Shown piece after piece: positions 7,685 to 13,978 of a stretch of 64,000 bases of DNA. The DNA is from Paenibacillus_V sp046244365 (GTDB lineage: Bacteria; Bacillota; Bacilli; Paenibacillales; NBRC-103111): NCBI RefSeq assembly GCF_046244365.1, contig NZ_CP176395.1, positions 7,130,001-7,194,000 on the forward strand, written 5' to 3'. Positions within the stretch are counted from its first letter, which is position 1. The number at the start of each line of letters is the position of its first letter. The notes below the pieces were generated by a model. That model was not told the origin of the DNA, ran no database searches, and was given only the letters and a program-made list of their open reading frames with translations. Position numbers and translations under genes: made by a program.

Positions 7685-8165
7685 TACAACCAAGCTCTAC
7701 AACCAAATGCTGCAACCAAACCCTACAACCAAACCCTACAACCAGCCCCTACAACCAAGCTCTACAACCAAACCCTACAACCAAACGCCACAACCAAACC
7801 CTACAACCAAACCCGACAACCAAACCTTACAACCAAACCCTACAACCAAACCCGACAACCAAACCCGACAACCAAACCCTACAGCCAAATCCTACAGCCA
7901 AACCCGACAACCAAACCCTACAACCAAACGCCACAACCAAACCCTACAACCAAACCCGACAACCAAACCTTACAACCAAACCCTACAACCAAACCCTACA
8001 ACCAAACCCTACAACCAAACCCGACAACCAAACCCTACAACCAAACCCTACAACCAAACCCGACAACCAAACCCGACAACCAAACCCGACAACCAAACCC
8101 GACAACCAAACCCGACAACCAAACCCGACAACCAAACCCGACAACCAAACCCGACAACCAGCCCT
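7685..8165. repeat. 13-bp tandem repeat, 37 units in perfect register
   Basis: Units of the form TACAACCAAACCC or GACAACCAAACCC repeat from 7685 to 8165; 481 bases is exactly 37 x 13, so no indel has accumulated. The left third is the most diverged (AAGCTC, AAATGC, CAGCCCC variants), the middle mixes TAC- and GAC-type units, and the right end has seven identical GAC-type units followed by a variant, suggesting recent growth there. Because 13 is not a multiple of 3 and no unit makes a forward stop, all three forward frames stay open and give meaningless Asn/Gln/Thr/Pro/Lys-rich translations of 13-residue period. The complementary strand is G-rich with GGG and GG tracts. Confidence 0.95.
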
Positions 8166-8207
8166 TCTTTACCTAGCCCCTCCAGTATTTAGAGTGTCAT
8201 TACAAAT

Positions 8208-8409
8208 AGTGAACGCAAGTTCACTGTTAGTGAACCTACATTCACTATTCGAGTTCAATCGGGTGCTTCCATGCGAGATAGTGAAGAAAACTTCACTAAT
8301 AGTGAACTTCACCGCCAAATAGTCGCGTTTGCTTCACTATCTGCCCGGAAAAGGGAGAATGGAGTAAAAATAGTGAACTTAATTCACTAATACTGAACCC
8401 AGGTTCACT
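8208..8409. repeat. Cluster of about seven 18-bp palindromes, AGTGAAC-N4-GTTCACT
   Basis: Copies at 8208-8225 (perfect 7-bp arms), 8229-8246, 8280-8297 (perfect, AGTGAAG/CTTCACT), 8302-8312 (shortened GTGAACTTCAC), 8321-8338 (one arm decayed), 8372-8388 and 8392-8409. Centres are spaced about 21, 51, 19, 22, 51 and 20 bases apart. The arrangement resembles arrayed binding sites for a dimeric protein; which protein is unknown. It lies in a gene-free interval. Confidence 0.85.
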
Positions 8410-8650
8410 CGGGAACATGCGCGTCCCAACACAAGCGAAAAACCAACAAAAGAAGCCGTTCCTCAGGCCTTCCAGACCTTCGGTCGATGCTAGCGGCGCA
8501 GCTGAAAACGGCTACAAAGGGAGTAAGGACGTGCATCGGAAAAGGGCATCGGAAAAGACCCTGCGGACTCCGTTAAAACCGTATCTTTTTCATTCATCCA
8601 ATCACGAGAGGCTCCCATTCTCCCTGTTGCGATTTTCGAGCCGCTTCTCC
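8410..8650. other. Intergenic region, no gene assigned
   Basis: Between the palindrome cluster and the terminator of the first amidohydrolase gene. A 78-codon forward frame (8417-8653) exists but has no credible ribosome-binding site or protein-like composition. Confidence 0.4.
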
Positions 8651-8651
8651 T

Positions 8652-8692
8652 AAAAACGCAGGCTGCTTCGTCATTCGACAAAGCAGCCTGTG
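8652..8692 (-). terminator. Intrinsic terminator of the accessory cluster
   Basis: On the minus strand, directly after the last gene's stop codon, CAGGCTGCTT pairs with AAGCAGCCTG around a 12-base loop, followed by CGTTTTT. It closes the long minus-strand cluster. Confidence 0.85.
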
Positions 8693-8693
8693 T

Positions 8694-9527
8694 TCAACTC
8701 AATTTATAGAAACGCATCGCATTTAATCCGAACAATTGGTCCATCGAGAACGCGTCGAACGTTTCCGGCAATACCCGTTCCAATGCCTGATACGTTTGCG
8801 AATAATCGGCGGCAAGCAGACATACCGGCCAATCGCTGCCGAACATGACACGCTCCGTACCGAAGACGTCTATCGCGTGCGTAATATAAGGCTTCAAGTC
8901 GGAAGGCTTCCATTGCTGATGATCCGTCTCCGTCACCATGCCGGACAGCTTGCAATAAATGTTCGGAAACTTGGCGATCTTCGCCATCTGTTCTTTCCAC
9001 GGGTACAGCTTGCCCGATTTAATGTCGGGCTTGGCGATATGATCGACAACGCCGCGCAAGTCGGGCACCTGTTCAAGCATCTCCAGCACATGCGGCCAGT
9101 GGCGGGTATTCATGAGCAGATCGACCGGAAAACGGTCTGCCGCCAATCGCTTGAGCGCCTTAACTACCTGCGGCTTAACAATCCAGCGATCGTCCGCCTC
9201 TTCCTGCATCATGACGCGAATCCCGACGAAATACCGGTTTTGCAGAAGCCTCTCGTAATCGCTAAGCCAGCTTTCCGACTCCAAGTCGAGCCATCCGACC
9301 GCACCGGCAAGAGTCGGTTCTTTCTCGCATAGCTCGAGCAAAAACTCCGTTTCCTGCACCGTTTGCGCAGCCTGTACGACGATCGTGCGCTGAATGCCGC
9401 ACTTTTCCAATTCCGGGCGAAGCCGGTCCGGCATATAATCGTCGTATAGCACGCCCGCTTCCGGCGTCAACCAGCCGTAATCTCCCCGCTTAAGCAGCCA
9501 ATAATGCTGGTGAGCATCAATACGCAT
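8694..9527 (-). CDS. Amidohydrolase-2 family protein (L-fuconolactonase-like)
   Basis: 277 residues, a TIM-barrel metal hydrolase of the COG3618 group. The metal-binding HxH is in RIDAHQHYW (residues 2-10), a later histidine in VVDHIAKPDI near 160, and the catalytic Asp in MFGSDWPVC near 240. Characterised relatives hydrolyse sugar lactones such as L-fucono-1,5-lactone, or act on small aromatic or lactone substrates. It is the last gene of the minus-strand accessory cluster and is followed by a terminator. Two further amidohydrolase-2 domains occur upstream in the same cluster, so these enzymes may act on successive intermediates; the substrate is unknown. Confidence 0.85.
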   Translation of the reverse strand: MRIDAHQHYWLLKRGDYGWLTPEAGVLYDDYMPDRLRPELEKCGIQRTIVVQAAQTVQETEFLLELCEKEPTLAGAVGWLDLESESWLSDYERLLQNRYFVGIRVMMQEEADDRWIVKPQVVKALKRLAADRFPVDLLMNTRHWPHVLEMLEQVPDLRGVVDHIAKPDIKSGKLYPWKEQMAKIAKFPNIYCKLSGMVTETDHQQWKPSDLKPYITHAIDVFGTERVMFGSDWPVCLLAADYSQTYQALERVLPETFDAFSMDQLFGLNAMRFYKLS

Positions 9528-9688
9528 CTTCCCGCTTCTCCCCTTGTCAGATAAGTTTGCGCAGAACTACCGAGTCTTAATCCTAATGATGACATGTTTT
9601 CCGTCCTGCCGCAACCGCTTTCCTATACATCAGGGATAAGCTCGAAAACCCGATTAGGGCATATCACGCTCCAAACTATGCAGGGTTT

Positions 9689-11995
9689 CTAGTTAAGCCT
9701 GCTAAACCCTTGCTGCGCTTTCTCCACCTCCATTAGCTCATTCATATCGCCGCTGTTCAGCATGCCGGCAAGTTCAGCGAATACTTCGCCGATCGCTTGC
9801 CCGTAAGATGCGAGAATCTCAGGCGTATGCGCCAACGTCGGATAAATAACCGTCCCAGCCAAAAAACCTCTGCTCAGCATTTTGATCGTATACAGCGTCT
9901 TCAACTTTCTCGCATATTCGCCGGTAAACTCGAATTTCGCCAAGCAAGGATACCCTTCGCCCACATGGACGGGGAGACCGGATTGCAGCCCATTTGTTTT
10001 CCATGCGCGCATAACCGCCGATCCTGCTTCCGCAACGATGCCCGGAACGTTCACTGCCCGCATCCGCTCCAGCGTTGCCAGCGCCGCGGCCGGACCAATG
10101 CTTTCCGTCCAATAGGTGCTGCTGATGAAGCTTCGATGCGCCCCATCCATCGCTTCGCTCGTTCCGATTACCGCTCCGATCGGATGGCCATTGCCCAGCG
10201 CCTTTGCAAAAACGGCGATATCCGGATGAACGCCCAGCTTCAGATGGGCGCCACCCAAATGAAGCCGCCAGCCGATCGTGATTTCGTCGAAAATGAGCAG
10301 CCCGCCGATTTGATGTATCGTATCTCGCACATGCTCCAGAAAGCCGGATTCCGGATCGTTATATCGGCAGGGCTCCATCATAACCGCAGCCAGCCGGTCT
10401 CCATATTGTTCGATCAACCGATCGAACGCCTGCCGGTCGTTAGCCCGAAACGTGACCGTCGTCCCTCTCAATTCGTCCGGTACGCCCGTCGGGTTCAGTC
10501 CCGACATCAAATGTCCTTTCAAGGCGTCGTCCTCACCGAGGTTTGCCGCCAAATACCAGTCGTTCCAGCCGTGGTAGCCGCAAACGGCTACGATTGAGCG
10601 GTTTGTCGTAGCGCGGGCGATCCGAACGGCTACGGAGCAAGCTTCCCCTCCCGTCCTCGTATACCGGACCTGCTGCGCCCAGGGATGAATATCGAGCAGC
10701 GTTTCAGCCAGCTCTACTTCTTCCGGCGGATTGAGCGTACTCATGCTGCCGAGATTGATCCGCCTTTTGACGGCACGGGTTACGGCCTCATCGCGGTACC
10801 CAAGCAAGCAGGAGCCGATCCCGTTCGTGGACATATCGTAGTAATGCTTGCCGTCGAGATCCCAAACCTCGCATCCCCGAGCCTCGCTGAAGTAGGCCGG
10901 CCACTTGCCGGGAGCCAGCTGCTCCGGCCTTTTGCTTAAAAGCTGCGTGCCGCCCGGGATAATCGCTTTGGCCGTCCGGTACAACTGCTGCGTCCGGTTT
11001 TCCTCGGGACTTGCCTGTTTCGTTAACCGCATCGCATTATCGTAAAAAATATGCTCAATATCCGACTTGTTGAGTCCGATCATATCGGCTGCCGACTTCA
11101 AAGCCCGGAGCGATTCCAAACCGACAAGCGTCGGCGCGGTACGGCCGGCACGCTCCCAATCCAGCGTTTCCTTCTGCATCCAGAAGAAGCCGTTTCCGAC
11201 CGTGACGGCCTTGCCCCTGATCGCCGAGATGGGGAAATCGCTGCCCCACATCAGCTTCTCCGGCCCGAACTCGTACAGAACGGGCGCAATCGCCTCAGCC
11301 TCGCAAACGGCGGACATGTCGAAATACACGTTGTCCAATCCTCTAAGCGTTTTGACGCTTTGCGCATGAAGAGCGTGAAAGCTTCGGCCGGCATGCGCCA
11401 GCACGCATTTGGCATTCGGGTAGCGGCTGCAAAAGTCGCGAAGCTGCCTCTGATTTTCCGGATCATCCATCGCGGAATCCTTGACGATATGCAGCATTAG
11501 GATAAGTCCATGCCGATCGGCCAATTGCCAGAAGCGTTCCGGCAGGAACTCATCGATCTCGGAGTCGGCCGTCGTCTGCCTGGAGCTGAAGCAATGATAC
11601 GGCTTGAAGCCTACAATTTTATCATTTTGCAAAAAGATGCTTATTCGCTCTTCCGAATACTCCGGCGAAACGAGCAGCAACCCGCGGCTGCTCGTTTCTT
11701 CCTCCAATTGTTCGATTAAATATCGATTCGCCTGATCCAGATCGCAAGACTTAAACGGTGCCGGAAACAGCAATCCGCCTTGAATCTGTCTCCCCAGCAG
11801 CTGCTCGACGGAGGAACGCCAGCGTGAGACGGACATTTCCTCTTCTCCCTCGGACCATATCGATGCGGCTTGCAGATGGAGATCCTTGACCCTCCAAATA
11901 TGCGCATGCGCATCGAAAATACGCTCGGGCACAAAGCCCTCAAGCTGCTCCCTTACCAGCAAATCCCGCTCTGTGTATGTGAAATGATCCCGCAT
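9689..11995 (-). CDS. Fusion protein: amidohydrolase-2 domain plus class-III aminotransferase
   Basis: About 768 residues with two complete enzyme domains. Residues roughly 1-320 are an amidohydrolase-2 barrel (HxH in FDAHAHIW near 28, VLAHAGRSFH near 200, Asp in MWGSDFP near 255). Residues roughly 335-768 are a fold-type I PLP aminotransferase of class III, close to glutamate-1-semialdehyde aminomutases: IPGGTQLLSKRPEQ near 340, GGEACSVAVRIAR near 430, the PLP-binding Asp in IFDEITIGWR near 560 and the Schiff-base Lys in FAKALGNGHPIG near 590. Upstream in-frame ATGs run to 12163, but those codons overlap a decayed reading frame; a G-rich ribosome-binding site (GGGGG) supports a start at 11995 or 12001. 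The fused enzymes suggest hydrolysis followed by amino transfer on one metabolite. Confidence 0.85.
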   Translation of the reverse strand: MRDHFTYTERDLLVREQLEGFVPERIFDAHAHIWRVKDLHLQAASIWSEGEEEMSVSRWRSSVEQLLGRQIQGGLLFPAPFKSCDLDQANRYLIEQLEEETSSRGLLLVSPEYSEERISIFLQNDKIVGFKPYHCFSSRQTTADSEIDEFLPERFWQLADRHGLILMLHIVKDSAMDDPENQRQLRDFCSRYPNAKCVLAHAGRSFHALHAQSVKTLRGLDNVYFDMSAVCEAEAIAPVLYEFGPEKLMWGSDFPISAIRGKAVTVGNGFFWMQKETLDWERAGRTAPTLVGLESLRALKSAADMIGLNKSDIEHIFYDNAMRLTKQASPEENRTQQLYRTAKAIIPGGTQLLSKRPEQLAPGKWPAYFSEARGCEVWDLDGKHYYDMSTNGIGSCLLGYRDEAVTRAVKRRINLGSMSTLNPPEEVELAETLLDIHPWAQQVRYTRTGGEACSVAVRIARATTNRSIVAVCGYHGWNDWYLAANLGEDDALKGHLMSGLNPTGVPDELRGTTVTFRANDRQAFDRLIEQYGDRLAAVMMEPCRYNDPESGFLEHVRDTIHQIGGLLIFDEITIGWRLHLGGAHLKLGVHPDIAVFAKALGNGHPIGAVIGTSEAMDGAHRSFISSTYWTESIGPAAALATLERMRAVNVPGIVAEAGSAVMRAWKTNGLQSGLPVHVGEGYPCLAKFEFTGEYARKLKTLYTIKMLSRGFLAGTVIYPTLAHTPEILASYGQAIGEVFAELAGMLNSGDMNELMEVEKAQQGFSRLN

Positions 11996-12044
11996 CTCCA
12001 TGTCCCCCGCTATTATTTTTGTTGCACTGAATAAAGACGATAGA

Positions 12045-12247
12045 TCACCATCGCGCTTTCGGCGCGCGAAGTAGGGGCATTTCCCAGTCATCCCCTGCAG
12101 CGGTATATACATAAGTGGGAGCGCGTTCCATGTAGCCATGTGAATTCGGCAGCACAAGATCAAAACGGCCTTTACCGCTCAAATCATTGTCCATAATTCG
12201 GCGTATCATTCCGCTCGCATCGACAAACAGATTGTCGCCCCCGCCGG
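12045..12247 (-). pseudogene. Remnant of an FG-GAP/VCBS-repeat protein C-terminus
   Basis: Between the two amidohydrolase genes, one minus-strand frame reads about 67 codons up to a TGA at 12047-12045 with strikingly protein-like composition. It contains NLFVDASGMI, then NDLSGKGRFDLVLPNSHGY and APTYVYTAAG. The spacing D-x-D-x-x-G-x-G-x-x-D is the calcium-binding loop of FG-GAP/VCBS beta-propeller blades. There is no usable start codon or ribosome-binding site: the frame enters directly from the end of the amidohydrolase gene upstream. I read it as the tail of a deleted gene. It is too short to be a working propeller. Confidence 0.55.
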
Positions 12248-13144
12248 CTATAATCCCAAAAACTTGATTGCATTTTCGCGCGCAATCTTATTAAACACGG
12301 TTTCGCTGATTTTGTTCGAATCCCGCCATTGAATCAGCGTGTCGACCAAATCCACCGGCATCGTCTTCGTACAAATATCGGTTCCAAAGAACAGCCGGTC
12401 CTGGAATTCGGTGAGGAACTTCGGACCGTACTCGGGATCGCGGGCTATGGCGTTATGGGCCGTAAAATCGGATAAATCGCCGTACAAATTCGGATATCTG
12501 CGGAACAGAACCGGGACGACTCCCTCTTCCTCGATCGGGCCGCTAGGCAATCTGCCCGTTTGACCTCCATTCAATTTGAAAATAAACGAGCGCTCTCCCG
12601 GCGTGCGAAGCCGTCCGATTTCCGCCCAGAACACCGGACCATGCCCGAATATAGCCAAATTCGGGAACCTTTGCAGCGTATGCTCCAGCTGCGGCAAACC
12701 GGGATCGTCATACAGACCGAAATCTCCCGTCTTCTGATCGGAGCCGTCGAAGACGATCGGAAGACCTACGCGTTCCGCGCACCGGAATAAATTTTGTACA
12801 AGGGGGTCCATCAATTCGGCGTTGAGCATCACTTCTCCCACCCCTTTGCAGCCTTTCTCCTTATAATAGGCAAGCACCTTATCTAGCGGTGCCTCCGCCG
12901 AGTTGGTCAAAGCCCGCGGATCGATATTGCAGTAGGGGATGAACCTGTCGGGATATTGCGCGGCCATATCCAGAATATCCTCGTTGGCTTGCGGAAAATA
13001 AATTTCCGGGCTGACGATCGGCAGCAAGACCCCCTTCTCGATCCCTAGTTCGTCATAGCGCTGGATCAGTTCCTCCGCCGTGCAGAATTGAACGACGAAA
13101 GGCACTGGCTTTCGGTATGCATGAGCATGAATGTCGATAAACAT
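12248..13144 (-). CDS. Amidohydrolase-2 family protein
   Basis: 298 residues. The metal-binding HxH is in FIDIHAHAYRKP (residues 2-13), a second histidine is in FGHGPVFW near 170 and the catalytic Asp in LFFGTDICTKT near 255. The architecture matches decarboxylase- or hydrolase-type amidohydrolase-2 proteins, but the substrate is not predictable. It begins 12 bases after the acetyltransferase gene ends and has a good ribosome-binding site (AGGAGG) in the gap, so it is part of the cluster transcript. Confidence 0.85.
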   Translation of the reverse strand: MFIDIHAHAYRKPVPFVVQFCTAEELIQRYDELGIEKGVLLPIVSPEIYFPQANEDILDMAAQYPDRFIPYCNIDPRALTNSAEAPLDKVLAYYKEKGCKGVGEVMLNAELMDPLVQNLFRCAERVGLPIVFDGSDQKTGDFGLYDDPGLPQLEHTLQRFPNLAIFGHGPVFWAEIGRLRTPGERSFIFKLNGGQTGRLPSGPIEEEGVVPVLFRRYPNLYGDLSDFTAHNAIARDPEYGPKFLTEFQDRLFFGTDICTKTMPVDLVDTLIQWRDSNKISETVFNKIARENAIKFLGL

Positions 13145-13156
13145 GTATGTTCCTCC

Positions 13157-13978
13157 TTATATTGGTGTAACATCTTGCTTCAACCATGCAAGAAATGCAT
13201 CGTCGAACCACTCTTCCGGGTTTTTCTTGAATGCCGCCAGTACATTGTCGACGTACTCATCGGCCTTGATGCTCGTAAAAAGCGAGTTGCCGCACTTGGT
13301 ATATGTGATCAGGCCAAGCTCATGCAACATGGCTTGCGTTTTCACCGTATCGTGAAACGGCCATACTCCAGGAACATTATGTCTGGCCAGCTTCGACATG
13401 GCTGCGCATTTTTTCCCGGGATCGCGTATCATGCTGCAATAATGCTCCACAAGCGCGTATTCCGCAAAATGCTTGAACGTATTATAGAGCGTATCGATGC
13501 CGATAAAGACGATTCTCGCTTTATGCAAATACATCTTTTGCCACGGAGACGAATACGAGAAGCAATAATCGCCGAAGACGCCCATTCGCGGACCGTAAGC
13601 GGAATGCTCGCTTGTGATCTCGGCTGCCCGTTTTCCCCATGCGGCAACCGAATGCGTGGCCTGATCGCTCCGGATGCTGTCCAGCAGCAGACGGAACGTT
13701 TCGGTAATGTTTCCGACGTCGGAGGGGGAATGGCGGATATCCCAGTTGCGGTAGGCGTTTGCAAAATCCCGCTGCACAAGCGTCGGAAACACGACGGTGC
13801 CGCTTTCCGTGACCGCTTCCTTGATCGCGTCGATCACGCTAAGGGGACCGCCGATAACGCGGCCAAAGCTTTTTAACGAAGAATGAACGAGCGCAATATC
13901 CGACGGTGCGACTCCAACTTCTTGAAAAGCGCGGACGATGTCCGCTTTGGAAACGCTCGGCACCGATTCGCTACTCAT
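13157..13978 (-). CDS. AAC(3)-family N-acetyltransferase
   Basis: 273 residues of the aminoglycoside 3-N-acetyltransferase family: LVHSSLKSFG near 30, TVVFPTLVQRDF near 62, THSVAAWGKRA near 108 and YLHKARIVFIGI near 150. Family members acetylate amino groups of aminosugars or aminocyclitols with acetyl-CoA; many chromosomal members, such as YokD-like proteins, are not resistance enzymes. Its ATG overlaps the stop of the glycosidase-like gene by 4 bases (ATGA). This coupling inside a sugar-uptake cluster argues for a metabolic job on an amino-bearing substrate rather than drug resistance; that is inference. Confidence 0.85.
   Translation of the reverse strand: MSSESVPSVSKADIVRAFQEVGVAPSDIALVHSSLKSFGRVIGGPLSVIDAIKEAVTESGTVVFPTLVQRDFANAYRNWDIRHSPSDVGNITETFRLLLDSIRSDQATHSVAAWGKRAAEITSEHSAYGPRMGVFGDYCFSYSSPWQKMYLHKARIVFIGIDTLYNTFKHFAEYALVEHYCSMIRDPGKKCAAMSKLARHNVPGVWPFHDTVKTQAMLHELGLITYTKCGNSLFTSIKADEYVDNVLAAFKKNPEEWFDDAFLAWLKQDVTPI

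Noticed and set aside
7685..8165. Possible CRISPR array or coding repeat (spore-coat-like protein)
   Set aside because: Contiguous 13-bp units without spacers; no frame has protein features.
7588..8322. Three overlapping forward reading frames of 160-245 codons with Asn/Gln/Thr/Pro/Lys repeats
   Set aside because: They are products of a 13-bp repeat that leaves every forward frame open; starts lie outside the repeat without convincing ribosome-binding sites.
8208..8409. Possible CRISPR array
   Set aside because: Repeats are 18-bp palindromes with 20- or 51-base spacing, no uniform spacers, no cas genes.
8417..8653. 78-codon forward frame before the first terminator
   Set aside because: No ribosome-binding site, low-quality composition, runs into the terminator region.
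12002..12163. N-terminal extension of the fusion protein starting at 12163
   Set aside because: A different frame of the same DNA shows the FG-GAP remnant, and the first codons lack protein-like character; the ribosome-binding site is near 12001.
12248..13144. Considered that the FG-GAP fragment is a frameshifted extension of this amidohydrolase
   Set aside because: The amidohydrolase ends normally (ENAIKFLGL) at a family-typical position, so the fragment is a separate remnant.
13157..13978. Calling the AAC(3) protein an antibiotic-resistance gene
   Set aside because: Family membership alone does not show resistance; its operon context suggests metabolism.
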